Shown here piece after piece: positions 1 through 9,310 of a stretch of 64,000 nt of DNA. The stretch comes from Thioploca sp. (GTDB lineage: Bacteria > Pseudomonadota > Gammaproteobacteria > Beggiatoales > Beggiatoaceae). The stretch is from positions 40,622 to 104,621 of the forward strand of contig JAAUSR010000013.1 of NCBI GenBank assembly GCA_012032555.1, written 5' to 3'. Made by a program: the position numbers and the translations under genes. Numbering within the stretch: position 1 is the stretch's first letter; each line of letters begins with the position of its first letter. The notes beneath the pieces are model-generated. The model saw nothing but the letters and a program-made list of their open reading frames with translations, was not told where the DNA came from and did no database searches.

Positions 1-1081
1 ATTTCGGTTAATTTTTTCATCGTACTATCAACTAATCGGGAACCTTCTTGGACTTTAGTCACACTACTTTTAACTAACCGTTCAATTTCTTGCGCAGAAA
101 CAGCTGTCCGTTGTGCTAATTGCCGAACTTCAGCAGCGACAACGGCAAAGCCACGTCCCTGTTTACCGGCATGAGCCGCTTCAATCGCAGCATTCAGCGA
201 TAGCAGATTCGTTTGAAAAGCAACTTCATTAATCAGGTTGATAATTTCAACCATTTTTCGGCTACTAGCATTGATTTCGTTCATCGCCATAACGACTGCA
301 CCAACCAGGGTTTCACCTTGTTTAACATATTCTTTCGCTTGACTAGCCAATTGAGTGGCTTGACTAGCATTATTGGCATTTTGTTCTACTGTACTCGTCA
401 TCTGTTGCATACTAGCCGCAATTTCTTCTAACGCCGCTGCTTGTCCTTCAGTACGTTGTTTCAGATTAATATTATCTTGAGAAATTTCTTGCGTTGCGGT
501 TCTAACAGCCAGAGCGGTTTGTTTAATAATGTCTATAATTGTAGTTAAGTGAAATACTGTAGCATTGGCATCTTGCTTAATCTGCAGGAACATACCAGCA
601 TAATGATTCTCAATAGTTTTGGTTAAGTCACCTTGGGCTAAAGCGGTAAAAATGCGTAGCGTATCTTCACTCATCGCTTGGTTCAGTTGAATAATAGTAT
701 TAATACTGGCACTCATGGTTTGAAAAAAACCATTTTTGTTATCTAACTGAATAGATTGGTTAAAATCACCCTGTGAAGCCGCTTGAATAACTTGATCAAT
801 TTCTTGTGCCATTAAAATTTCTTGAGTACGATCATTGATTTCCATAACTAAACCTAAACGTTCCTGGTTAGCATTAATGACCGGGGTGATAGCCAGATCA
901 AACGTCAATTCACCTACTTCAAGAGTGGTATGGTAAGTATCGTTGAGTAATTTCAATAATACCTTAAATTGAGGTGTAGTTTGTTGAAGGAGATCAAATA
1001 AGACTTGTTCTAGTTGATCCATCTCAAAGTGTGATAATTGCTGACGAAAGTGACTTTCGGCTGCTGTAAAAAAATTTTTGC
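1..1081 (-). CDS. Methyl-accepting chemotaxis protein, C-terminal signalling part (runs off the left edge)
   Basis: This is the cytoplasmic signalling half of a chemoreceptor, which controls CheA through CheW. Translated on the minus strand it shows the end of a PAS-like segment, two HAMP-like linker stretches, and then the receptor hairpin with the conserved tip residues [20 protein letters not shown]. Adaptation-helix sequences rich in Ala, Glu and Gln precede the tip. The C-terminal helix is cut by the window edge. The frame is open from about 1081 to base 1, but it has no start of its own. It joins the sensor part (1010-2428) if one base is added to the A7T5 run at 1068-1079. I take the two parts as one gene interrupted by a homopolymer error or a real frameshift. 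Confidence 0.85.
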
Positions 1082-2428
1082 CGATTCATTAAGATAAATT
1101 AGTTGTTCATGCGGATTAGTGATCAAAATCGGTGTCGTCGTACGGTCCAATGCGCTATTAAGACGTAATGCTTTTTGAGTAATCTGCTGTTCTTTTTTAA
1201 AGCGTTCCAGTAACTGTTTTTGCATTTGAGCTAAGGCGGTTAATAATTGACCAATTTCATCCTGGGTATCGATTTCAATGGGATTATCCAACTGCCCAGT
1301 AGCAACATTTTTGGCAATATGAATAATTTGATTAAATTTTCTGCTCATACTGGCTAAGAGGAGATAAATAAATAAGGCCAGTAAAATAAGCAGGATAAAC
1401 ATACTAACCACTGTCAAAGTAAAATTAGCGTTAGCTTGGTAACGAATTTGACGTGAGCGCGTGGTTAATTGTTCAGCTAGCTGTTTTTCAATTTGATTAA
1501 GCCAATTAATTTTAGCGACTTGTTTTTCAAGCCAGTTTTGAAGTTGAAGGTCGATAAACTGGCTATTATTGTTCAGGTTAGCGGCGATATGCCGCAGGTA
1601 TTGGGCGTCTTCAGAGAAAACGGTGGTCGTTGGAAATTCAAACTGGTCTGGTGGTTTTAGAGTTGCTAATAAATCGTTAATTATTTGCCAATATAATTGT
1701 TGTTGGGCAACTAATTCAATAATTTGGTAAAATTGAATAGCAGTAATCACTTGTTGAGCCATTACCTGGTTCAATTGACAATCTTCTAGACTAGCTATTT
1801 CTTGAGTAGCTAAAAAAAAAGTATAAATGAGTTTTAGCTTCAAGATATTTTCATTGGTATTCAAAGTCATTATTCGATGTACCAACTTAATCAGAACACG
1901 ATTGATTTGAGAATACACTTTAATGACTTGATCATTATTTTGAGTGTTGAAGGTTTCGCGTTGTGCTGCTAAATTATTAAAAATGGTTTCTACTTGGTCA
2001 AATTCGGTTTTAAATGAACGAATTAATTTTTCTTCCTCAAAACCTTTAAAAAAAATATCTAAGGTAAAATGAATCCAATCATTGGCATGATTACTATCAA
2101 AATTATCTGCTTTAAAATGTTTTAACAAATAATTAAATTCATAAATGGCTTGATCAGTTTCTATCCATTGTTGTTGTAATTTATCACGGCGTTGGTTATG
2201 ACCGGATTGCGATAAATTCAAGCTAAGCCGACGTTCATGTTGAAGTTGATGAATTACATTAATTCCTTGAATGACAAAAGGCATTATTTCTTCTAGATGA
2301 TTCATTTCTAACACAATGCTAGCTTTGTCTTTGATGTTAACAAAAGTAAAATAAAATAAAGCCACAATGGGCAATAACAACATTAAATAAAGTCGATACT
2401 TTATTTTTAATTGATTGAACCATTTCAT
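1010..2428 (-). CDS. Methyl-accepting chemotaxis protein, N-terminal sensor part
   Basis: This is the membrane-anchored sensor half of the chemoreceptor whose signalling half lies at 1-1081. A membrane helix at residues about 11-30 is followed by a roughly 300-residue helical periplasmic domain. This resembles nitrate/nitrite-sensing NIT-type domains (the segment [17 protein letters not shown] has the look of the NIT repeat), an inference from pattern only. A second helix at about 345-370 leads into a HAMP domain, and a PAS domain begins near residue 430 ([20 protein letters not shown]). The reading frame then drifts into a non-PAS tail and stops at 1010. Adding one base in the run at 1068-1079 restores the PAS domain and continues into the receptor tip. 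Confidence 0.8.
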   Translation of the reverse strand: MKWFNQLKIKYRLYLMLLLPIVALFYFTFVNIKDKASIVLEMNHLEEIMPFVIQGINVIHQLQHERRLSLNLSQSGHNQRRDKLQQQWIETDQAIYEFNYLLKHFKADNFDSNHANDWIHFTLDIFFKGFEEEKLIRSFKTEFDQVETIFNNLAAQRETFNTQNNDQVIKVYSQINRVLIKLVHRIMTLNTNENILKLKLIYTFFLATQEIASLEDCQLNQVMAQQVITAIQFYQIIELVAQQQLYWQIINDLLATLKPPDQFEFPTTTVFSEDAQYLRHIAANLNNNSQFIDLQLQNWLEKQVAKINWLNQIEKQLAEQLTTRSRQIRYQANANFTLTVVSMFILLILLALFIYLLLASMSRKFNQIIHIAKNVATGQLDNPIEIDTQDEIGQLLTALAQMQKQLLERFKKEQQITQKALRLNSALDRTTTPILITNPHEQLIYLNESAKIFLQQPKVTFVSNYHTLRWIN

Positions 2429-2728
2429 ATTATCGATTCCTTACTCACTCATTTCTTAAGACACAATAAACCAGCAAAATGATTATCAATCTTACGCTAT
2501 ATTGATTAGAGAAGTTAAGCGGGATTTGAAGGTGTTTGTCAGTGGGAGGTACTTTCAATAACTGACCAGATGTACTACATTTTGAACAAGATTAACCGAT
2601 TATCAGAATAGATTAGCGAGAACGGTGGGTGTCCGTCGGCTAAAAAGATCTTTGGATAATCCCAGCGAGATTGAATAAACCTGGGTAATCAGTTAGTCCA
2701 TTTAATCTGGTTCAACCATGCGTAGTGA
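2429..2728. other. Intergenic region with a degenerate dispersed repeat
   Basis: No gene is seen here. Bases about 2580-2625 begin tttgaacaagattaaccg and resemble sequences at 28863-28880 and 35468-35485, so this is probably a decayed copy of a dispersed repeat. The promoter of the chemoreceptor gene should lie at the left end of the gap, but no clear -35/-10 pair was identified. Confidence 0.4.
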
Positions 2729-3493
2729 TTACCAAGACGGTGTATCTATTAGTTGCGGTGAAGAAAAATAATGCTTACCCCGATAAGCAATAGCAATACT
2801 ATCGCCCACTACCTGAAATTTGAGGGAATATAATTTTTCCCACTGGGCAATTATTTTCCTTTCCCCATAGCGATTCGCATCATCCAAAATAACTACAAAT
2901 TCTGGCTTTAATTTATCCCAGATAAAAGGTAAAGCCGGATACCGACTGAATTGCAAGTTTTCATTACAAGCCGGTGGTCCATCGATAATAATCATATCAA
3001 AATCATCAAATGATTTAAGACTCTCTGGATTAAACCATTCAAGCTTACCCCAAGAGATATCACAAGGAAGCAACGGAGCATGAATGATTTGGACATTGTT
3101 GGGTGCGTCTTCGGTTCTTAATTGTGCTTGAATTAAATGACACCAATTAGCATCATGTTCCACTGAAATTAATCGAGTAGACAATTGATTTCTTTTTATT
3201 AACCGAGCAATCAGAAGCGTGGAAATTCCGGAGCCAAATTCTAAAATAAATTGCCGGTTATTAATAATTATTTCATTTAAAATCATATTAATAACTAATG
3301 GTCTTAAAGCGAAAATGGATATTGGTAAATAAGGATAATTGATTAACAAACTTTGAAGTGAATTTAGGCTATAAATATCTTCACTTCTAAACAGTGCTCT
3401 TTTAATTTTTCTGGCGGCTACTCGAGTGTAGTTAACTAATTTTTTCATTTGCAAAATTTTCTGGTTAAAAATCGTTACATCATCTATTTTCAA
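2729..3493 (-). CDS. Class I SAM-dependent methyltransferase
   Basis: The protein has 254 residues. The segment FILEFGSGISTLLIARLI fits the SAM-binding motif I of Rossmann-fold methyltransferases, and VEHDANW is the acidic strand-2 region that would hold the ribose. A later IIIDGPP and VILDDANR match the pattern of the Methyltransf_24 family, whose members often modify sugars or secondary metabolites. The first 60 residues are basic and helical. The substrate is not evident. It is followed downstream on the same strand by the chemoreceptor and preceded by a glycosyltransferase-like membrane protein, so a role in surface glycan modification is possible, but this is inference. Confidence 0.7.
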   Translation of the reverse strand: MKIDDVTIFNQKILQMKKLVNYTRVAARKIKRALFRSEDIYSLNSLQSLLINYPYLPISIFALRPLVINMILNEIIINNRQFILEFGSGISTLLIARLIKRNQLSTRLISVEHDANWCHLIQAQLRTEDAPNNVQIIHAPLLPCDISWGKLEWFNPESLKSFDDFDMIIIDGPPACNENLQFSRYPALPFIWDKLKPEFVVILDDANRYGERKIIAQWEKLYSLKFQVVGDSIAIAYRGKHYFSSPQLIDTPSW

Positions 3494-3652
3494 CTCAATG
3501 CTTACTTACTTTTGAGTCTTAACAAATAACAGGCAAAACTTGCTTTTAGCAAAATAGGATGCGTTGTTGGCATCAGCCGTAACGCACCGAATTTTTTATT
3601 CCCAATTGATTAATCTTAAACCTTCTGTTCCATGAAAACGTAAAAATTATTT

Positions 3653-5455
3653 TTACCATGATCGTCTCATTTGACACGAAACTTGAGGCCATTTATAAGA
3701 TTCCAGTTGAAGTTCATTCGTTTTAGCTAAAAGATCCTGGTGTATTGCTATAAAATAATTCGCATTTTCTTTCTGTCTACTCCAACAATCACCGGTCGTA
3801 ATACGTCCGGACTGACGATAAATTAGCTGATATTTTCGCTCCGATTCATCAAGATCATTTAGCCATTCAGCAGTTCCTAACCCACAAACAATGTCCGGTT
3901 TAGGTACTGAGCAATTTTTTTGAATATCCTTAAAATTATGAAATAAAAACCAGGGACTGATTTGAATACCAAACCGTCCTCTAAATAAATGACTACCAAA
4001 TTGGCCTTGGAAATCATTCTCTAAATCACAATGAGTTAGATGATTAGTTGCCAATCCATATAAATCAATAAATTTAACTTGACCAAAATGTTTCTGGGCA
4101 ATATAGAAAGGCACCATTCCCATTTCTCCAGAAACAATAGTGAGTGAAGATTTTATTTTGAGTAGACCAGTAATAATTTTATCAAGCATAATTATAGGCG
4201 GTATGAAAGCAAGGTGTTCTCGACTCATCTTTTCTGGCCAATCAAATTGATTTTGGGCTGATTTAAAGTTATTTATCACCGGTTCAGAGACCGCTTTGGT
4301 CAGTGTTAGGAAGGTCCCACGGGATTGATATTTATTGAAGTTAGCATTATCAATCAAGGCAGCTAGGGACAGCAAAATTAATATTATCGGCGCAATTTTT
4401 AACAGAAATTGATTAACGATATAAAGCCCAGCAATTACCAATAATGGTAAAACCGGGACGAAAAACCGTCCACCCGGCATCCAATCATTCCCTTTAGTAA
4501 CAATAAAAGCCATTTGAGCTAAAAAGAATAATAAAATAATTACCCAAGCTTGCTCACGTGTATCTTGAAGATGATGCCTTAATATCTGAGTAATGCCTAA
4601 AATAACTAAACCGGTTAGAACCGCCAAGGATGGAATCCAATACTGTTGAAGCAGATATTCAATACCAGCGAGTAGGTCACTCAGCGGTGAGGCAGCCGAC
4701 TTGGCATAGACTGGTTGAGGGAAAATTTGCCCAAAAGTTGGATAACGCCAAAATGATAAAATTATAAATAAAATTAAACTGATACTCAATAATTGCGTTA
4801 ATTTTACATAATGTTGAGTGGTATAGATAACCGCCGGTTTATGGCTAAACCGATTATAAACTAATAGGTAACCCGCTATTTCTAGGAAAAAAAGTGAGAT
4901 AACAAAAATGGCTTCTGGGCGCGCTAGGAGATAAGCAAAAATAAGTAAAATGGTGAATAAAAATAGTGAATTGGTCATTGTTTGGGTAAAAACCTTAACA
5001 ACTGCATAAACTAATAGTGTCACAAGTAAAGCTACCAAAGTCGTTTCTAATCCAGCAAAAGACCAATAAACAAAATAAGGAAATACAGCGCAGAAAAATA
5101 TAACAAACCAAGCGTATTTTAGCTGTAAAGCATTGGCCCAATGCCAAACAACTAATAAGGTTAAGCCGCCTAGAAACGCTGACAAATAGATTCCGAGGAC
5201 AGCAAAGGGGATTCCTGAAAGCTGATGTAATGTGGCTAAGATAATGACATGCAGTAAGCTAGAACTCTGTTCAAGGGTATCACCATTGTAATTAACGATA
5301 TGTCCCCCATCACTAAGCATCTTGGCTGACCAATAAGTAATATAAACATCATCCGTACCCGTCGAACCGCTATAAAGCAACACCCCATGTAACAATGCTA
5401 AACCTAAACATAAAGTCGCTATTAACCCGTTTGAATATTGAGACATAATATACAA
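3653..5455 (-). CDS. Polytopic membrane protein, GT-C type glycosyltransferase-like
   Basis: The 600-residue protein carries about ten to twelve hydrophobic helices and then a soluble C-terminal domain of about 200 residues. The first extracytoplasmic loop reads TGTDDVYITYWSAKML and continues with NYNGDTLEQSSSLLHV. This resembles the DD motif and the YNPGE-x-VEG-type loop of GT-C enzymes that use polyprenyl-phosphate sugars (arabinosyl and mannosyl transferases). Activity and sugar are unknown. A start at the second Met (MSQYSNG, three codons in) is as plausible as the one chosen. It lies between the CHASE2 gene and the methyltransferase, all on the minus strand, with gaps of 150-220 bases. 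Confidence 0.6.
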   Translation of the reverse strand: MYIMSQYSNGLIATLCLGLALLHGVLLYSGSTGTDDVYITYWSAKMLSDGGHIVNYNGDTLEQSSSLLHVIILATLHQLSGIPFAVLGIYLSAFLGGLTLLVVWHWANALQLKYAWFVIFFCAVFPYFVYWSFAGLETTLVALLVTLLVYAVVKVFTQTMTNSLFLFTILLIFAYLLARPEAIFVISLFFLEIAGYLLVYNRFSHKPAVIYTTQHYVKLTQLLSISLILFIILSFWRYPTFGQIFPQPVYAKSAASPLSDLLAGIEYLLQQYWIPSLAVLTGLVILGITQILRHHLQDTREQAWVIILLFFLAQMAFIVTKGNDWMPGGRFFVPVLPLLVIAGLYIVNQFLLKIAPIILILLSLAALIDNANFNKYQSRGTFLTLTKAVSEPVINNFKSAQNQFDWPEKMSREHLAFIPPIIMLDKIITGLLKIKSSLTIVSGEMGMVPFYIAQKHFGQVKFIDLYGLATNHLTHCDLENDFQGQFGSHLFRGRFGIQISPWFLFHNFKDIQKNCSVPKPDIVCGLGTAEWLNDLDESERKYQLIYRQSGRITTGDCWSRQKENANYFIAIHQDLLAKTNELQLESYKWPQVSCQMRRSW

Positions 5456-5671
5456 TCCTAATTTAAATTAATTAGATGTGTGGTGCAATAAAAGCAGATG
5501 TGTTCATATCCAATATGACTACATAATCTAAGGCTTTTTATGAATAGATTCAAGCTTGAGGTCAAACTGCCGTTCCCTTTCTTCCCGCAATAATTCAAGT
5601 TGTCGATCAAATTGTTCAAACCAAAATAGGGTAACTAGACATTGCTTAGAGGTGGAGCGGAAGACACACCC

Positions 5672-6991
5672 TTATTTAGATATTTTCTTAGCAGCTATTT
5701 TCAGGTAGAGAATTTGTATCAGTTGAACAGCCAATATCGACCAACCAACGATATCAACCGTTATATCATTATGTGCTACTTTGCCTTCTATCCAGAAAAA
5801 AATCCCCATGCAGAAAATACTCCCGATCAAGGCAAGAGGAAATTTATAATAATTAATGATTAAGGTCAGTAAAATTACTATTCCACCCAATAGACTGATT
5901 TTATAGAGCAGTGATGGTGGTTGAAATTGTCCAAAACGAAATAAAGTATCGATAGCATTAGCAATAACATAAGTGCTAGCTATCGGTTGATCGTGAAACG
6001 GAATAGAATAATTTACTTGATTCTCTTCATAGGTATTACCGATTAACACAATTTGTTGGTTAACCGTAATGTCTTTTTCTAAGAGAGTTAGTGCACGATA
6101 GCTGTCAATTAAGCGAGGTTGAATCGAAGTCAAATGATTAGGGGGAACAAAACGATAAATGATGCGTTCTTTAGCATTTCCCTTCGTTAAATCAATGAGG
6201 TGTACTTTATCACTCACACCAACTTTTGCGGGTAGTGTTATAGTCAGATTAGAGCAAGCAATGGTTCGACATAATTGTGGAATGGTTGAACCCCGGTGTG
6301 GATCACAAGGTAAAGCCTGTGCCCACTCATTTAAGCGTCGTTTTAAATCTCGAATCAGATAAGCGGCTTGACGAGTGCTGTCTTTACAAGAATATAACTG
6401 CGCCATGGCTGCTAATAGCGGTAGTGAGGGAACAGCAGTTAAATGATGGTCTTCGCAAGCTAAAGCGACTAATGGCCAGCGGCGTTGTACTTGATCATTA
6501 TCCGGTTCTAAAAAACGGGCACTCCAAAATACATTTTGTTCTTCTTTCAGGTAACCTTCTAAAAACGAATAGGGTTTTTCCCAGAAAGCCTCAGTTTTAA
6601 GGTATCCATCGGAATCTAAAGGCTTACGATAAGTACGATTTAACAAGATGATGGGGGTATCATATTGATTCGGATTAGAAAATTCTTCATTAAGTTGTTG
6701 TAAATAAAGGCCTAATGCAATATCAGAATTCAACTGCTGCGGTGAACAAATAGGTGAATGTTCTGGTTCATGAAAACAACCGTCACTTAACCGAGTTAAA
6801 TCCAGATCAATTACAATGACATTAGCACCACCTTGCTTAGCTTGTTCGATTAAGGAGCGAAGTTGTTCTCGCGGTGCGATAATGGGTGAACCCCATTGCC
6901 GATAGGTAAGATCATCAATCTCAATGAATGCGAGCGGTTGTATTTTTTGTCCATCCGCTAAACGGGGTTCAATGCCAATTTGCCACGACAT
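5672..6991 (-). CDS. CHASE2 domain membrane protein, main part
   Basis: This holds nearly all of a CHASE2 sensory domain: AFIEIDDLTYRQWG, the regions GGANVIVIDLDL and PIILLNR, then VLIGNTYEENQVNYSIPFH and YVIANAIDTLF. Three membrane helices follow (residues about 358-375, 382-398 and 408-430), and the protein stops without any kinase, cyclase or GGDEF output. It may therefore be a stand-alone CHASE2 protein or have lost its output domain. The frame is open upstream of this Met: IKDAVLDWR, typical of the start of CHASE2 domains, lies just before it and joins the fragment at 6958-7155 if one base is added to the T7 run at 7037-7043. The ligand is unknown. Confidence 0.75.
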   Translation of the reverse strand: MSWQIGIEPRLADGQKIQPLAFIEIDDLTYRQWGSPIIAPREQLRSLIEQAKQGGANVIVIDLDLTRLSDGCFHEPEHSPICSPQQLNSDIALGLYLQQLNEEFSNPNQYDTPIILLNRTYRKPLDSDGYLKTEAFWEKPYSFLEGYLKEEQNVFWSARFLEPDNDQVQRRWPLVALACEDHHLTAVPSLPLLAAMAQLYSCKDSTRQAAYLIRDLKRRLNEWAQALPCDPHRGSTIPQLCRTIACSNLTITLPAKVGVSDKVHLIDLTKGNAKERIIYRFVPPNHLTSIQPRLIDSYRALTLLEKDITVNQQIVLIGNTYEENQVNYSIPFHDQPIASTYVIANAIDTLFRFGQFQPPSLLYKISLLGGIVILLTLIINYYKFPLALIGSIFCMGIFFWIEGKVAHNDITVDIVGWSILAVQLIQILYLKIAAKKISK

Positions 6992-7155
6992 CCTCCAATC
7001 GAGAACAGCATCTTTAATTTCTTGAACCCAAAAATATTTTTTTCTGCATGGGATAGTGCCAACAAGACAATTGTAGCCACAATGAAATTAAGTATCAATT
7101 GAATAATAAACGCTTTTTTTGATGGAATGGGTTGTTTTAATAAATGGATAATCAT
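6958..7155 (-). CDS. CHASE2 protein, N-terminal anchor fragment
   Basis: The first 45 codons encode a short basic leader and one membrane helix (FIIQLILNFIVATIVLLAL), the usual N-terminal anchor of a CHASE2 protein. After residue about 40 the reading frame departs from the family. Adding one base to the run of seven T at 7037-7043 gives HAEKKYFWVQEIKDAVLDWR and continues into the gene at 5672-6991. I therefore treat this as the true 5' end of that gene, split by a homopolymer shift. The proposed full length is about 490 residues. Confidence 0.65.
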   Translation of the reverse strand: MIIHLLKQPIPSKKAFIIQLILNFIVATIVLLALSHAEKNIFGFKKLKMLFSIGGCRGKLALNPV

Positions 7156-7244
7156 TTTTAATTACTTATTATAACTACCTACCCCCATGCCAATTTTTCT
7201 TATGTGAAATCATTTAATTATAAAATAAGTCATTTTCTCGTTTT

Positions 7245-7437
7245 CTCGTTCCCACGCTCCGGCGTCACTGCCATTAAGTTAAGAAAAAATTCTCCCCTCC
7301 TTATCAAGGAGGGGTCGGGGTGTAATAAAATTTATCTTATTCAATTAGTTAAATACCACCCCCCAACCCCCTCCTTGGCAAGGAGGGGGAGAATCAGGCT
7401 TAACTTAATGGCAGTGACGCCGGAGCGTGGGAACGAG
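7245..7437. repeat. MITE-like element with 39-bp perfect terminal inverted repeats
   Basis: Bases 7245-7283 and 7399-7437 are perfect reverse complements over 39 bases (ctcgttcccacgctccggcg and onward). Inside them a second, imperfect pair of arms carries the nested palindromes tctcccctccttatcaagga (from 7291) and ccccctccttggcaaggagg. Together they would fold into one hairpin with a loop of about 30 bases. There is no transposase. A degenerate match to one arm occurs at about 56932-56957. The structure fits a non-autonomous mobile element or a large dispersed palindrome; the element lies downstream of the DUF1566 gene and upstream of the CHASE2 gene. Open frames across it are a by-product of the palindrome. 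Confidence 0.8.
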
Positions 7438-7479
7438 GCCAAAGAAATTAAACTAATGGGTGAACGGCCAATTACCCAT

Positions 7480-7499
7480 GTTGACACTTTGCAGTCAAC
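7480..7499. other. Short hairpin downstream of the DUF1566 gene
   Basis: GTTGAC and GTCAAC form a 6-bp stem around an 8-base loop, 57 bases after the stop of the DUF1566 gene on the minus strand. It has no T-tract, so it is a weak terminator candidate. Hairpins just after the target gene are also a feature of some diversity-generating retroelements. Confidence 0.3.
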
Positions 7500-7555
7500 T
7501 CACCTCTAGAAACATCTCGGACGCACCCCCTGCACCCCCCCAATTATCAAATGAC

Positions 7556-9034
7556 CTATTGTCCACCTCTAACCGGCCACACATAGTAGGTGTACGCCCT
7601 ATCGTAGCTGTTGACGCTGCCGCTGCTGAGGGCCACGACCCACGCGTTACTCGCATTACTCGCGTACGTCGTAGCCGACCAATAGTTGTCCAACTGGACA
7701 TTTAAAAACGGATGGCCAGACGGCAAGACCGGATTAGATTGACCCCGATCTATCAAACTGAATAATTCATTCGTATTAGGCAAACGCCAATCTCCCTTTT
7801 TTGAACCATCATTCAGGCTACAACTCCCACTTGACAAATTATTCGCTGACGCTATTGCTGTAGTCCAATCTTGTTGTCCAAAGCAATTCGCCTCCTTTAA
7901 CCAAATTAAACCGGTTAGATTATCCGTCACCGTCCCATTTCCTGGGTCAGTAAAACGAGGACCAGATGTTGTCACACCTTTTCGAATATTTCCGTCATCT
8001 CCAGTCACATAAGAGGTCGTTTGCCCCGTTCTCGGTACTGGAGCCAATTGACGCGTTCCCGTCACTTCCACGCCATCTACCCACGCTTTCTTACCCGTGA
8101 TAATTTCACTCGCTACGGCATCACCACTACTGGTATTCACTAAATTTTGAAGCGAGAATTTTCCCGTTATCTCCTTTCCATCTACCCACGCCTTTTGGCC
8201 TTCTAAAATATAACTCGAACTGGCATCGCCACTACTCGTATCGACCACATTCTTATTACCAGACACCCCAAAGATTGTTATTCCAGCTTTGATATTATCT
8301 GATACTAAATTAGCATCTCCGGTCACTACCCCAGAACCATTGTAATAGCCCGCCACTAGCGGTTGATCGGTCGTCTTCGGGGTATAGTTTTTCTCACCTT
8401 GATTGGGCATCGTCCCCACTAAATCTACTCCTTGGCTAGTTGAGAAGGTTTTCCCAGCCAACACCTCTGACACCACCGCAGTTCCCGTCGCTTTCGGGGG
8501 ACAAGCCACCAGCGGCGGGCATTCATAATTACCGATCACACCAAACAGTTCTATTCCTTTCAAGATATTATTCGCGGTTAAGTCTTCATCTCCTTGCACT
8601 TTGCCTTCGCCATTATGATAGCCTTCAGCTATCACTTGATCTTTGGTACTCGGCATATAGGTTGGTGCGCCTTGATCCGCCATCGTTCCGGTTTGCTTTC
8701 CCCACTGTTCGGCTCGCAGACCCCAGTAGGTCTTTCCAGATAAGACTTGATTCGATTGCGCTCCACTCATCTCATCTTTCTTCGGTGCTACCGCCATCAC
8801 GTCATTTAATGTACATCGTCGACTATTCTCTTGCGGACCACTCTCCGGTCCCGAAAACGCTTTCAATTCGCCCTCTTCACCACTTTTTAATCGCTGGCAG
8901 ATATCTTCAACTCGATACATTGCACTTTTAATGTCGTCTGGCGGCGCCGGCGAATCGATTGGCCCCGCTAACAGAGGCTTAGCCAAGAACATCAGGGAAA
9001 GGATTAATTTCGGATAGTGATTAACCAACCACAT
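7556..9034 (-). CDS. Secreted DUF1566 (Lcl C-terminal) protein with tail-fibre-like repeats
   Basis: The 492-residue protein begins with a signal peptide (LILSLMFLAKPLLAGP). Two related modules of about 75 residues follow, each starting VLAGKT and ending in ELFGVIGNY or TIFGVSGNK. Two shorter ones contain GKKAWVDGVEVTG-type sequence, a style common in phage tail-fibre and adhesin repeats. The last 130 residues form a DUF1566 domain with the signatures NGTVTDNLTGLIWLKEANCF, GDWRLPNTNEL, YWSATTY and a terminal VWPVRGGQ. The 3' end (7556-7700) is visibly GC-richer than the rest of the gene and is rich in Asn, Tyr and Ser codons, as in variable regions of diversity-generating retroelements. No reverse transcriptase is present in the window. 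The start is supported by the Shine-Dalgarno GAGGAGC. Confidence 0.75.
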   Translation of the reverse strand: MWLVNHYPKLILSLMFLAKPLLAGPIDSPAPPDDIKSAMYRVEDICQRLKSGEEGELKAFSGPESGPQENSRRCTLNDVMAVAPKKDEMSGAQSNQVLSGKTYWGLRAEQWGKQTGTMADQGAPTYMPSTKDQVIAEGYHNGEGKVQGDEDLTANNILKGIELFGVIGNYECPPLVACPPKATGTAVVSEVLAGKTFSTSQGVDLVGTMPNQGEKNYTPKTTDQPLVAGYYNGSGVVTGDANLVSDNIKAGITIFGVSGNKNVVDTSSGDASSSYILEGQKAWVDGKEITGKFSLQNLVNTSSGDAVASEIITGKKAWVDGVEVTGTRQLAPVPRTGQTTSYVTGDDGNIRKGVTTSGPRFTDPGNGTVTDNLTGLIWLKEANCFGQQDWTTAIASANNLSSGSCSLNDGSKKGDWRLPNTNELFSLIDRGQSNPVLPSGHPFLNVQLDNYWSATTYASNASNAWVVALSSGSVNSYDRAYTYYVWPVRGGQ

Positions 9035-9263
9035 TTTATTTGCTCCTCTAGATAAATAACATCAGGACTTCCTAGTCGTCATAAGTTCTTTGACCAAATA
9101 AAAATTTTACCATAATCATTTTAGCACACTACTTAATCTCGCTTCCCCGCTGCTTTAAAGGAGTACAAGTAGGCTGGATTGATTAACACAGCTCGTTTTT
9201 TATTCAATTGATTGAACTACAAATAACAAAAAGGTGATTGGTGTTTATCTTGAATAAGAATAA

Positions 9264-9288
9264 GCTGGGTTTCGTTCCTCAACCCAGC
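9264..9288. repeat. Short palindromic dispersed repeat (GCTGGGTT family)
   Basis: GCTGGGTT (9264-9271) pairs with AACCCAGC (9281-9288) around a 9-base loop. Read on the minus strand it is a GTAGGCTGGGTT...AACGAAACCCAGC unit, closely related to the unit at 24565-24595. It lies between the DUF1566 gene and olsA and could also act as an intergenic stem-loop. Confidence 0.6.
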
Positions 9289-9310
9289 CTACTCGTGCTA
9301 CTCGTGCTGG

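Noticed and set aside
7204..7705. Open reading frames across 7204-7705 on both strands
   Set aside because: They follow from the palindromic element and from the antisense of the DUF1566 gene; there is no family pattern or Shine-Dalgarno site.
8440..8931. 163-codon plus-strand open frame inside the DUF1566 gene
   Set aside because: It is antisense to a clearly coding gene and rich in Ser, Leu, Arg and Pro, as expected of a shadow frame.
7556..9034. Prophage, suggested by the tail-fibre-like repeats
   Set aside because: No capsid, terminase, integrase or lysis genes are nearby; such repeats also occur in secreted adhesins.
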